A DNA stretch of 64,000 nucleotides, from the NCBI RefSeq assembly GCF_910591885.1, contig NC_063271.1:15059001-15123000 (forward strand), read 5' to 3'. The first letter of the stretch is position 1, and the number at the start of each line of letters is the position of its first letter. The DNA comes from Bombus terrestris (taxonomy: Eukaryota; Arthropoda; Insecta; Hymenoptera; Apidae). The notes below the pieces were generated by a model that did not search any database, had not been told where the DNA came from, and worked only from the letters and a program-made list of their open reading frames with translations. A program made the translations under genes and the position numbers. Below, one piece after another: positions 27,824 to 41,000 of the stretch.

Positions 27824-28415
27824 TCATTCGTTAGAGCACCAATAGAGAAACGTAACGACGCTAGTATTATTGCACGGAAACCGCAGAAAATCGGAGAAAA
27901 ATAACCATTTTGGTGAACTTGTTGGAAATCTTGCTTTGTATGATTTTAAAATATGTCGTAAAGCTCAACATTTTGTACAATTTTTTCCTATACATATAAT
28001 AGCGGTTGGCCTTAACTTCCTAGTTATACGTAAAAATATTTCGCTGCTCGGCCTTAGTAGTTAGTATGTAGTAATATTAATCCGGCGCCATGAAGCCTTG
28101 CGAATCCCCTTATCTTTATTAATATAAACAATGTTGGCTGGCCGTCTCACGACGCGGTGCGCAACCGGATTAACATAACGTACTACCAATCATATAGTTA
28201 TATTTTGCATATAACTTGAAACTTCTACGTATAGGAAGAAGCTGTTGAAAATGTTGAGCTTTATAGAATATTTCGAAATCATTGTAACCCAAGAGAAAAC
28301 AGTTTTTTAATAAGTTCACAAAAATGGTGTTTGTTTTTTTTTTTCAAATTTCTAGCGGTTTCCGCATAAAATCACAAGTGTCGTTATACTTTTCTATCGA
28401 TGCTTCAACCAATAA
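27824..28415. repeat. Long imperfect palindrome (about 590 bases)
   Basis: The left half (27824-28100) aligns with the reverse complement of the right half (28140-28415), centred near 28118. Anchors include a perfect 15-base pair, aaagctcaacatttt at 27960-27974 against 28248-28262; ggaaaccgc paired with gcggtttcc (27877 and 28356 regions); ggtgaactt against the complement of aagttcac; and taatccgg paired with ccggatta near the centre. Arms are diverged and carry indels, so the duplication is old. No coding frame. Candidate palindromic transposon or hairpin-RNA locus. Confidence 0.75.
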
Positions 28416-31400
28416 TACCTACTGTTTCAATATAACAAATTATTGTGAGACGAGTTACGAGCTATTTGATTCCATCTAAACGGTTCTTTCTGTTTTTGTT
28501 TTGTAATTGCTACATGTTTCTATTAAGATGACACTTCGATTGGGTGAATTCATAAAATCTGACGTTCAATTAGTAAGGTGTTTCGGAGGGAGCAACGATA
28601 CGTCTCATTATTGTCACGCGTGTGTCGTCGGACAACTTTTGTACGACCAGTAAAGTGGAACATGGCACGACAGAAAAGCGCGGACCTAAATGAATAAATT
28701 AAACTATCCGGACGGTTGTGTATCGTAAGCACAAGTCGTAACACTCAAAGGCCCAGTAATGAGAGTAAATCACGGATTTATAGCCGTCCGTCGGAGATTA
28801 TACGGTAAACACGTATGCAGTTTATCGTCGGTAACTGCATTCAGCCGTCGCGAAAGCGCGCGCGCGGGCATACACACGCGTGACGCTCATATTTTTCGTC
28901 ACCTAAATGCCGAAGGGAGACGTTTCAACACCGATATAATATTACCGGCCTATTCACTTTCAGCAACCTTCGCTCTGATGCAACCCCTCCAGTGCCGTAA
29001 CTAACGAATCCTGCTACAAGTTTCTCAAGAACCGCAAGTTTTTCCTTTGAATAATTTAAGCAAGCGATAATTTAATTAACGTTTTATCTCAATATAACGT
29101 TGAATGAAGCTTTAAAATATTTATGACACTTTTTAATCTAATCAAGTATCCTGATATACTTTGGTTATGAAAATTTTATTATTCGTACCTTTTATTTATA
29201 CTACCGATAAAAATTATGAAATTGGAATATGTCGAAATGTATAAGAAAGAAAAATCTTTTTACCAATGTATTATAAATTGTAAAGGTTTTTCGTTGCAGC
29301 GTATAATCGAAAATTCAGTTCGCGGTTAAAACAATGTAAAATTGTGACATGAAAAATTCTAAGAGCGATGATATTGTTTCTGATGAAGTAAAGTTTGTGG
29401 AGTTGCTACCTTGAGAATTACGGCACTGTCTCTGTCAGAGCTCTTCCTATTCCCGACGGCCGTTCGTACACGCCTATAGACTTGGATGCGGCTATAAATT
29501 AGGTTTTATGAGGGAGATAAAATGCGCGTTATTATCTAAACGGCGACGCTTTTACAGAGATCGTGGCCCACGCTATTTTTCGTGCACGTAAATGTGTATG
29601 TGCATACAGACATTTTCTTATGTATATCGTGCATTCGCGCACGGAAAGGCATTCACCCTCGAATACATCGTCTACGACGAACCCTTCGTAATACGCATAG
29701 ATTGACTGTCAAGTTCAGGGAATGAATAGGAAATTGGATGGAAAGGATGATAGCTCAAGACACGAAATAACATTTATCACGTAATGTTTCAGTATAAATG
29801 CAATTTTTTTTAACAAGTCGCATTTATTATAGGTATACCTACATATTTCCTTATTTTTGTTTGCATCAGAAATTAAGCGAATGTAACAAATACATGCAAA
29901 GTGGAATATTTTAAAATTTTCTATAATAATTTGTAACCTTTCGTGAGCGAGAGATTTATACTTTTTCAACGTACGGTCGTGATATAAACATTGATTTTTA
30001 ACGTCATAGGTTTGTCTATTGTATGTAAAAGTAGCTTTGCATTTTGTGTATGCTGCTGAATCGTTTGATATTTAAATTGCGAAAAATGTCATGCATTCAG
30101 TAGACTATAAATAGCGATGTAACCAGTTGAATTTGACAGTGATTAATTTTCTCATTAAGATGCCTTTTGAATAAATTAACCGTTTAACGTTTTGTCACGC
30201 TGACGTCTCGCTTCGAACGCGCTTCAACGTATCTATACACACGTAAACGCTTCTCTTACGTTCTGCTCGTAAATAGCGTTTTTAAATTCTATGCTAACTA
30301 CGAAACTTGAAACCTCTCTATTTATATCTAAAAATTAAATGTTGCGCTTGGTCGTTTTCCACATGACGTCAGTACGTAATATTTTATAAAAACGACGTAT
30401 TTGCCGATATTTTATCTTTGCCACTTAAATGCGAAGCCATCGATCGTGCTTTTTATCGATAACAGATTAACGCGAGCGGCACAGACTATAATTTGCATCA
30501 ATTTTTCACGGCGTCATTTTTCCTAGATGTATTATCGGAGACAGATTACGAGTATCGATGCACGGGAGAAAAATAGAAAACAACCGTCGTGCAATTTATC
30601 TCTCCGAAACAACGATCGAAATCGATATGAAGCCGTTACGAGGATGCAAATTAATCTTCGATCGCAGCACCATGAAGGGACGCTGTCTGTTTATGCACCC
30701 AGAAAGACGAAACGCGCGACTTACGAACGCGGGACCGACATTCCCTATAATTTATAACAGTGGGTTTCGCAATAAGAGCAGTCAGAAATGACCACCCAGT
30801 GGCAGGGTAAAGGATGTTCAGTCATAACATCTGATGAAGCGAAACATTAACGAGGCGATATATCAGCCGGCTCTTATAGACGTAGCGTGGGCGGTATCTT
30901 GGACATCACCCAGAAGAACGAGCACGAAATGAAATGTGAAAGAAGTAATTTCTCGGGACTGCCATGTCTGTTCATCGAAGTGGTAAGAGACTCTTTGGCT
31001 TATTCACGACTGCCATTAAACTCTTCAAATGATGAAGGACCGCTGAAAGTATGAAATCAATAGTTCTCTATGAGATAGCCAACGTTGACAAAATGCTGTC
31101 TAAATAATATTCTGTGTGTGTTACGCGATGCTTTGCTTCGTAATGCAATGTACACAACGATGTATGCTATTAATATTGTTTCGCAATATTTTGCAAACGA
31201 TGTCCGATTTTAAACGTAATTGAAATATACATACTATTGTATACATACTGTATACATACTAACATACATACTGAAATATACTATTTGAAATTTCATCGAC
31301 GTCTGTAATTAATATTAACACAGCTATTCCAGTGAAACGTCCAAAATTGATTATCGTAAGGTTGAGTAATGCGTTAAACAGTGAGATATAATTCAGAACG

Positions 31401-32520
31401 TTCCTGATCTATCGTTTAGAGTCTAGACCTAGATTCCTCTTCCGAGAAATATCGTGAGAACGTTTATTTGCTAATGTACTTTCAAGCACATCGGAGTGCG
31501 ATTTATGTGTTTCGAACGCACATTCCTAAAGTATTAAGGAAAGACCGTAACAGACTACCCGTGAAAACATAATTCACAGATGTTACACGGACGTTTATCA
31601 ATGCCTAAGAAAAATTCACATCCTCTATTCCATGAAACGAACTACTCAATATTTTACGTCCGTTATATGTCTGTCGGAACCTACCTCATCTATCATGTAT
31701 AGCTATTCATAAATAATATTACCTTTCGTCGTAGATTGATGCTCAACTACTATACGCGAACTATTAACGAGCATTTGTAGTTATGCGAATTGCATATTTG
31801 ATTATTAATAATTTCAAAATGTGGATAACTTGAATAGCAAATCTGGAAATGGGTCGCTTCAAATTTTCTTTGGAAGCTATTAATGATTAATGTATTTTCT
31901 AGGATTCATGCACCATGAATAAAATAACTCTTTCGTACCTTATATACTCCATTACAGTTATATTAATAGCCCATGCATTTATCATTTTTCTAGATAATGT
32001 AATATTCAAAAAATTTGTTATACTCATTTTTAAGACATCATTTATTCTCTGAGTCAAACAATCGTGTAAGCTTTTATACACTGCATAATATACGAGTGTA
32101 TTAAAATAGAAAAGTAGAAATAAAATATCATTTATCAAATAAACATTTACATAAAATATTGCACCGTGTGCCATTCAATCCTTCAAAATTTTTTAATGTT
32201 TTTTATCAGTTACTCTACACGATGTAAACATAATCGCGATGGAATATCATAAAGGGCAATCGTATTGATAGACTTGGAGAATAACGGGATTCCGTATTAA
32301 AAATAAAAAAAGTTTGTTCGTGGCTTCATCATCCACTGCAACGAACAGTTTCCCTTAAACGCGATGCGTTACGGGAATCTAAGGCTTCCTGGGCCTTGAT
32401 GTATGCTACCTATTTCGCTGACAAAAAGCAAGAAAGCTGTTCTTGAACCGGCAGTATAAATAATCGTGACTTGGCGGGTTAGCGCAATAAGTCCGCGCAG
32501 AAAAATACGAGCAGCAGCGG
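28416..32520. other. Non-coding stretch
   Basis: No supported gene. GC-richer patches at 28560-29000 and 30380-30800 have overlapping frames of up to 81 codons without recognisable domains. A degenerate tatacatact tandem lies at 31228-31275. The rest is AT-rich. Confidence 0.45.
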
Positions 32521-32620
32521 CGGCAGCATTGGGACGAAGCCCATTATTCATTGGCTTAAGCCAGGTTCCGAACAGCTAATGAGGCCGGAATACCGGCATG
32601 ACCGTGATCATCGTAACCGG
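32521..32620 (+). promoter_or_regulatory. Copy A of a duplicated regulatory-looking element
   Basis: This aligns with 34294-34395 in the same orientation, including a perfect 24-base match (32539-32562 against 34312-34335) that ends in the palindrome ggcttaagcc, then cagctaatgagg and taccggc in the same order and at nearly the same spacing. The cores attattcattgg and ctaatgag resemble homeodomain and CCAAT-type sites. The block ends with ccggaataccgg. The regulatory role is inferred; a dispersed repeat is the alternative. Confidence 0.5.
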
Positions 32621-34293
32621 TATACCTTTCTTGACAATTGGTGACGTGCAATAAGATCGCGACTGTTGGAAGAATGCAATAAACCTTCTGTGAATGTGTT
32701 ATACGATATTACAGCTACGCGAAAAAGTACGGTAATAGCGCCGTGCACCAATTTACCGATATAAAACACGCAACTAGCGATGTAAAATTCTCAGCAATTG
32801 TTATTTATTACATAAGTTCAATTCAGTAAAATTTACGGGTTTCTAAAACAAAATGATATTTCGTTAATTTCAACTAACTAAGATAATTTAACAATAAATT
32901 GCAAACGATTAAAGTATAATCTGGTAAATAAATAATATAAATAATCTCACTAGATATACCATAGTGTAACATATTGTTGTATTATACTGTTAATGTTTTG
33001 TTTTTTTAGTTCTGTTTTCTATGTCCTTACTTTATATCTCGATGTTATAACTATTGTAACTTTATGATTTTTCGATTGGTAAAATAGCAATTTGAAATTA
33101 AAATTTTTAATAATACTCAAAAATTCGTACTTCTTAATAATCTTCAACAATAATGTTTCGTTATAATTTCGTACTTTATTTTATATAGGTAGATATATCT
33201 ACCGTTCTTCGTTGAATGAAGAATTTAAATCGAGTACCTATATTATATTGATATATCGACATGTAATTTGCATATAAATAGTATTCATTTTTTGTTATAT
33301 TTATTTCGATTTTCTTTTCACTTATAGTTATTTTAAATGTTTCATATTTAGTTGAATGATATTTGAGCAATCAACATTTTGGTTGCGTTATGAATATCAT
33401 TGATTTTATATATAGGTATTATTGTTGCGAAGAGATTTTAAACAAATCAACCATCCGATTAACTGCAATACGTACAGCTTAAACTGAATAATCTAATCTA
33501 TGATTTATGTGGTTCGAGGTTAATGAGAATTGTAATCTAGTATAATCTCAAATGACTTTGCTATCGATTCAGAATATGTAATATATACAATAACCATACG
33601 AGTTCATGATCACATCTGTTATACAAGTATTGCAAGAAACGTTACTGTTGAAATAACGTAGAATTCCAATATAATATCGCAAATGTAATGCTGAGTTGCA
33701 TTCGAAAGAAACAACAGTAGATCAATCACGAAACGAATGCTTGAATGATTGTACTATCGTAAAAACAAGCCAATTTGTTCAATTCGATCAAAGTCTATAG
33801 ACTCTCTGTATTTATTTTATCACCGATTATTAATATAGATTCGTTAGATTGAAAGATTCGCTATTTTTTATAGAAGCACTTACTGACTGCAATCTGCATT
33901 GTGTACTTTAATTCCAATAACTAATTTCTACAATCAAAATAAACATTATAAAAAATCATAAAGAGATATTTGTACTTTTTCATGAAAATATTTTGTATGT
34001 TATTTATTATATGCTATCACGTCGTGGTTTATAAATACTTACATATATTACGCGAGTATACACCAAATTTTGTGAACAACTGTGTACGTAATAATTCGTA
34101 TTATGTATGTAATAATAAATGTGTGCATGTATTTCGTTGGCCATTTAGGTAGAGCAGAATATGGGATTCTGAAAATGAAAGCGACATCTCGGTAAAAATT
34201 TAACGGCTGACAGCATGGATTATATAGCGTGCTTAGCGAACGGCCAATAAAGGAAGACAATAAATCCTTCGAGAAAGATATGAGCAAGCATGA
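32621..34293. other. AT-rich non-coding stretch
   Basis: No supported gene. The perfect 16-base palindrome ggtagatatatctacc lies at 33188-33203. Otherwise nothing recognised. Confidence 0.5.
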
Positions 34294-34395
34294 CAGCGGC
34301 ACTGTGTCGAGGCCCATTATTCATTGGCTTAAGCCGGACTCGAAGCAGCTAATGAGGTCGGCATACCGGCGTGTTCGCGGTGATCATAGCCGATG
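34294..34395 (+). promoter_or_regulatory. Copy B of the duplicated regulatory-looking element
   Basis: Second copy of the element at 32521-32620, about 1.77 kb downstream and in the same orientation. Roughly three quarters of the positions agree over 100 bases, with the identical 24-base core at 34312-34335 and the shared blocks cagctaatgagg, taccggc and gtgatcat. The sequence between copies is not duplicated. Confidence 0.5.
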
Positions 34396-36834
34396 GACAG
34401 GCATAATAATCCGGCAGAGATTGCCGATCGGCGAAACGTCCGTCGGCGTGGCACGGTAGCCACAGATGGAACTTCGATATGGTCGTTGAGTGCGTGTCGA
34501 GACCGAGCGAGAAACCATTCCTGGAAGTAGTTAACTACGTTGTCGCGTCCTGACGCGTGTACCGATTCGTGTACGTTCTACCAGTTAAGGTCTCGGTACG
34601 CGCTTTTCATCTATCGACGTTCGATCACAGCCGCACGTCTACATATACGTCCGTCCAATTTCCTGATTCTTTTTGTCATCGTTGCGATAATTTTTAATTG
34701 TGCTGCTCACGTCGTTTACTTGCACGTACATATTTGGATCATGTTACATATGTGGAAAAAACATTGTAATTTTTTTGTTTCCCAACTATTATTATTAAAA
34801 GATGAAACAGTTATTTATGGACCGTCATTTAGATTATAATTGTCTATACGTATGTATTGATTTTACTCGTACAATTATGTCGTAGTGCATATGCATATAA
34901 ATTTTTGTTTACAGTTAACAAAAGTGTATCTGACGATGAAGATGATTGGCAACAATCGCGAAAATAAACCTTAATTACATACTAGTACTCCTTAATTACT
35001 CTTAAGTATTATTAGTGCATCTTTTCATGCAATGTATCTATTGATTATGGAAACGATACAGACGTATTTTCGAAATAGGTTAAAAATAAGATCTGCATTT
35101 ATAAGCAGAACAAATTCGATAATTTACTAGAGCATAAATCACATTAATCTATTACAAAAATCTACTAACTTTGTGTTGCAAAACTTTCATATTTTATAAA
35201 ATATTTCAATATAAAAAGCGAATGTCTTTTATACAATTAGATACTATCTTGAAACAATTGATAAATATTGCAATTTGTTTAGAATTTGACTTAACTTAGA
35301 TAATATGAAGCAATACGCGAATGACTGGTCTAGAAAGTTACAATAAAGAGTGTAATGAACTTTGTTTATAATTCTCAAAAAACAGTACAAATAAATAAGT
35401 GTAGTTTGCTGTAAGTTTTTCTTCATGAGATATAGATAAAAAAGATTTAAAAATGTTAATATTTGCGTATGTTAAAAAAACATAGTAGATATCTAAGAGC
35501 AGACGAGTTAAGGTACATAATAATAATTTTATGCATGATCTTTTTTATTTATTCACGAGTGCAACAGATGTACTACATTTTTTGTTGATAGCGCAGGCCT
35601 TTAGTTGTATGAATACAGGTGTGGTCAAGGACATATTATAAAATGGGTATGTAGGTAATTTTACGTTCTTGCGCAAGTTTCTAGAGAGCAAACCAGTTCG
35701 TATAAAACTGCCGGAACCAATTGCGATCTTTGAGGCGAGCTCCGATTAATTTCGATGAAACTAGTCAGTATACCATAATTGCGATACAAAAGAAACTATT
35801 GGAATTGGCGGTAATAACACGGTAGATCGGGACATCGTCAATTTGCATGGTTAACTAAATGCAGTAATCAATCGTTGTTCACTTTCTTTTTCTCCAGTCG
35901 GATCAACGATAAAAATCCACATTTCGATGATTACAGCTTCTTGGACTGAAAGGTGGCGTAATGAAATAAATAATGAAGTAACGCAACAACTTTACCCAAT
36001 CCATCGTTATGATGTTATCTACACTTTTCCACGTAGCTCGTAAAAGTTCGTTGACTGAAATCTTTGACAAGCGATGTTTAAATCCATATGTATATGTCTA
36101 AAAATCACTGTGTAAGTAACATACAGTAACATACGAATATACATATAAGATTAAATAAATTTTAATTATATCAAAAATATATATTGTATGTATTTAAGAA
36201 AGAGAATAATAATTACCTTATTGTACATTTTGTAAATACGTTTCAGAGGAGAGTCGTTTCCCTTTCGAACGAATCTTCGTTTTGTGTATTCGGCTGAACA
36301 GTTTTACTGTCGACGTATATATATCTTATTGTTAGTAATACCGAATATAGAGTGGCATTCTTGATGCCAGGAAGTGTTCGGTTTCATGCATAGACTCCCG
36401 TCGCGTCGTTACTGCTTTCTGTAAGTACAACCTATAGGAAACGGAATGTAATGGAATATCAGGTTGCTTACCTTGTTACCCCCACCTTACTATTATTTGA
36501 TGTCAGTTTTATGAAAATATGAAACCCATAGTTTTTCGATATCGGATTTCTGCCATTTCTACGACATTCTCATGATACACTATTAAATTTTCTAAAAGTA
36601 TACCTAATAGTAACTTTTTATATACGCTCCTAAATATATTTTTAAATATATTTCTTCAGTTTCTTCTTAAATATATCTCTTTTAATAAACGATATTTTTG
36701 AATATGTACGTAGTGCCATAATTAGTATTCGATATACATAAATTACTGTGATTTTCTAATCATTATATTGTTAGTTACATTTTTCAAAATACTCAAATGA
36801 TTAGGTGGTTTTAAATTAATACTTAGATACATTA
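34396..36834. other. Non-coding stretch
   Basis: A GC-richer tail follows copy B to about 34680, then AT-rich DNA. No gene or repeat recognised. Position 36834 is the A that precedes the Helitron 5' end. Confidence 0.45.
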
Positions 36835-38072
36835 TCTATACTAATGTTATAAAGAGAGAAGAGGTAATCGTACGTATCCGAGGTAATCTTAGAAACTGCT
36901 TAACCGATTTGGATGATTCTCTCACCATGGAAAGTACATTTCCATCAGATGGACATAGGTAATATTATATATTATTACCCTCACTCTTTAGGGAACCAAG
37001 CAGTGAGTATAAATGCAACATAAGTTGGAATAACGCAGCTTGATTTCCACCACTACACAGTTGCGGTAAATGGTAACTTTCTACAAATGATGCGCTCAGT
37101 GGAAAACAGCCACATGCCGCATATGTGTAAATTTTCGTCTTTTGTATCATTAATTCGTTCCTGCAATGTGGTGTATATCCGTCAATCTTCTAATATAATA
37201 GCATGCACGTTTCACCGAACAAAATCCTATTATATCTTTTTCACGCTGAGAAGAAACAAATACGTAGTGGTACCATGACACTCGGCTCTTTAGCTTTGGA
37301 GATACGTGACAGATCTTGACAGCAGCTGTCATTTACCATGTTATCCCAGTCCCGGTTAAGATAATTACGATTTCATACCGCATTTCCCGTGAAAATAATT
37401 TTTCCTCCAACTTGCTCTCTGCTAAAATTATAAAACGGTCGCTGTCTGTTTTCCACTGAGTCCCCCAAATATCTCTCAAATAGCATGCAAACACCATTTA
37501 ATTTCTACGGTTAACGATATTGAATCTTGAAGCACAAAGAAAAATTCTGGAGAATAGGCACGAAGCATTCAAATGTCAATCAGTATAATAGACAGATTAA
37601 AAGACAATTTTCCTGCAGTATTTGAGAAAAGGAAAATAACGTTGCCGTGCAAATTGGTTTTTGGGATACATACTCCTTTTTTTATAATATTAATATACAT
37701 GTACGTATAGACAGTATAGATTATTTAATTCATAATTATTTCGTTAGGTACCTAATCAGAATTGATTCTTATTTTCGTTTCGTAAATAAAATGTCTAAAA
37801 GAAAATTTCAGTCATTCCGAAACACCTCTGCCTCAAGGCGAAAATGTTTCAGGCCTAATGAGGCAGAAGAAGAACGGAAGGATCGTGTGTGAAGAAACGA
37901 TGTAAGCACTTCAGCGGCTCGAGTTAAAAAAGCTATGTAATATCGCCTTGAGCGACTTACTAATAAGAGATTACGAACTTCTCAGGCTTGAGCTACAGAA
38001 ACAAGAATGTTTTTACGTCGCGTCGGTTTTCGGAAATTCAGCAAACCAATACGTATTAATTCCTATCAGTAA
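36835..38072 (+). mobile_element. Decayed Helitron (5' end and coding remnant)
   Basis: The element starts with TCTATACTAATGTTATAAAG directly after an A, which matches the TC-initiated 5' terminus common in arthropod Helitrons that insert between A and T. It is followed by the usual leader resembling aactgcttaaccgatttgg. About 0.95 kb further, a stop-interrupted frame begins that is rich in Arg, Glu and Lys, as in the N-terminal part of Helitron Rep/helicase proteins. No HUH Rep motif or helicase motif survives. The 3' CTRR end with its hairpin was not found, so the right boundary is only the end of the coding remnant. Confidence 0.6.
37791..38072 (+). pseudogene. Stop-interrupted Helitron-like N-terminal ORF remnant
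   Basis: One reading frame of 94 codons runs from ATG at 37791 to TAA at 38072, broken by three internal stops (TGA 37890-37892, TAA 37938-37940, TGA 37989-37991) and without a frameshift. The peptide starts MSKRKFQSFRNTSASRRK and continues through EAEEERKDRV, RLERLTNKRLRTSQA and ATETRMFLRR. Repeated blocks of basic residues alternating with Glu-rich turns are typical of the low-complexity N-terminal region of insect Helitron helicases. This family likeness is from memory of composition and layout, not a database match. It lies inside the element whose 5' end is at 36835. The domains needed for transposition are absent. Confidence 0.45.
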
Positions 38073-41000
38073 TAAGGCTAAAAATGTAGGTTATGCAGAG
38101 GTATTATAATATCAAAAGTTGAATAGAAAGAAATATCACGTGTTTCCAGTTGTACGCGGTCTGAATCGCGGACAAGAATAGAAACGCTGATTGTTTAAAA
38201 GATATTTCAAGGTTATTATGTTTGAAACTCATCAGATGGATACATTTTGATTCAATAATAATCTAATTTTTTAATTAATAATCTAAAATTTTATATTTGG
38301 AATTGTCCCTTTGATAAAGTTGAAAAAAATTATGTATTTAGAATATTCGTCCGATTAATATAAAAAGTGTTATATCCATAATTACTTAATTTTAATTCGA
38401 TAGTGTTAGCTAAGATAAATATTACAATCACTAAAATATGTACCTATCTGTATTATAAATGTATATATGTAAATATAGTTATATATACGTAAATGTATTT
38501 ACATTAACGATATGTATTAACATTGAATAGTTCGAGAAAATTATCTTGACATTTGAAAAATACTTTGAAAGCACAGTATTTGCATAGGTATTTAATTGCG
38601 TAATTTCGTATGTACATACCCTTCGAACGAGCGAGAGACGTATTAGCGTAGACTTGATCGCTCGACACCTCACAGTTTATGATACGATCGCATTACATAT
38701 CGTCGTTTTGTTGTATTGTACGAGTCGCGTCAATTTATTTTACGTTCTCATGTAGGTTGAACAAGTTGAATGATATAAAATGACAGTGGTACATGTTTCT
38801 TCCACCTTTTACACGACGCACACATTGATCGTGTCGCCAGATATGCTCAGCTACTTTAGGAAAGCAGCTCGACTTTCTCATAACTTAATCCAGCGACGAG
38901 AGAGCATTTTTATGAACGAACAAGTTGAACGGCCGATAAGATATTGACGAAAATGTTATTAATACGCTAATATAGATTTGTGTTTATCTCTTCAAGCATT
39001 TAACGGTTTATTACAAATTATTGCCTACAATTACTCGTATGAAGAAATTCACAAAGTAGGTATAAAAATAAATTTGCAGTGTACTTGTATCTGTGCCTGT
39101 AATAAACGTAGAGAATTTCCAGATGATACTAGTATATTTATTGCATTCTCTTCACAGCCCTGATAAAACGTTTCGTCGTACACATATAAATAGAACATAA
39201 CAATAAGCGTAATTGAAATGAGAAAATTTAGTAAAGATATAAATTTACTCGAATGGCAGATGTATAATCGTGACGCGGTATGTGGACTATCATGGTATAA
39301 AATATAAATGGTCCGCTTAGGAAACGAATAAGCAGTGACCGTCTGACAGATGCTTGGCCAGTTTTCACTAAGGGGCTGAAACGTGTCAACGTGTCTAGGA
39401 TAAAAGACGAATGTCCCAGGAAGGTTCTCATTAGTAGACCACAGTGGGGCGCCACGGATCTTCCTTCGTATTTCCAGTTTTCCACTTTTCCGCTCACCGT
39501 TCATCACCGATTCTACATAAATTCTAGGGAAGAGGATTCTCCAGGTGCTCGGTCGTGTCAGGGGACTTCACCAACCCGCCTACACCAACGCCTACTAACT
39601 AATCTTTGCATTCATTCGGACAAAGGTCATGACTAATGATCTTAGTATACTGGCACAATAAGATTTACTTCTCTTTTTGTACCCTTCTGTGCTGTGCCAG
39701 CTGAATAACGTTACTAATTTCTTTCCCAACTTTGTCACCTGGTGGAAAAGATCGTCCAAACTTTGCCTATTCCGGAAATTCATCTCCACCGGAATATTAA
39801 CAATGTCATTTTCAATGCAGTAAAATAAATTTGAAATTAAAAAAACTAAACAAAATTATTCACGACTATAAAATTTAGCTAAAATAAAATTTGATGTTTA
39901 TATGTATATTAAATAATAGATATTAATCGTATATTTCAATTTTTAATAACTTATTAGTTTTATCTATTTTCATCCATTCTTGATTTGTTAAAGGCTCACT
40001 TTTTTCAAATATTTTCCATGTGTTTTATATAACAAATTAAAATTTTACACGACTTAAACTTACTTAATGCACTCACTTATAATTAGTCAAGGAAGCGATT
40101 AAAATATTCCTATAAAGAGCATACGAGATATTCAATTCATAGTTAACTACTAATATTTTTTTGCAAAAAAAATAATATAATTAATTTTTAGGTAGTTTTA
40201 TTTTATATGAGTAATAGGTATTTTGGTAAAATGTTTTAATTATTTATTTGATGTTTATATATATATATTATTTTGATAATCGTTGTTCTATATTTACTGT
40301 TGAGCTATGTATGTATTTATTTTTAACTACCGTTTCTTTATTAAATCAAAGGTAACTCTGAATTTTTAATAAAAGTGAATTAGAATCATGTACAGATTTG
40401 GTATTATAAAATATCTTCTCTTAATTTACTTAGATTAATGTTATTCAATAGTAGATTTATAAATTGCTTCGTCTTTTATATGATACAATGTCGATTCGTT
40501 TGTATTGAAACATCGATGTAAGCAAGTCACGTTTTACATAAAATTTAAAGACGTTTTATGAACAATATTGATTAACATCTTTTAGAATTGACATTGACGC
40601 ACGACAGAATTTGATTTATTTCTTTCTCAGGCCCTTTTACCTGACGGTATCTTCCAGAATAGTACATGGTGCTAATTTCTTCTGGATCTTGGTCGTTGTT
40701 CGAAAGGAACCGGAGCGTGCTGGACAGGCTGTATTCTTGTCGATGATTGCTGGGCGGGCTGGTCAGACAGGTCATAAATTTCTGTCTTGAAAATTGTAAT
40801 ATATTCTACCAGCCCTTGATGACTTTTATTGTATGCCAGCGTTATGGTTAATGTTTTTCATGGATGATCGAGACAAGTAGTATCTATAATGTAACACGTT
40901 TCCGCCTCTCTGTCTTGACCAAATTGAGAAAAGAGTGTTTTGTCTCTACGTGTCATTATTTAAGATTTCGACATAGGTAGTGACATTAAAATAGACATTA

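Noticed and set aside
39049..39507. 152-codon minus-strand frame
   Set aside because: Overlaps other frames on both strands, has mixed low-complexity ends and no family likeness.
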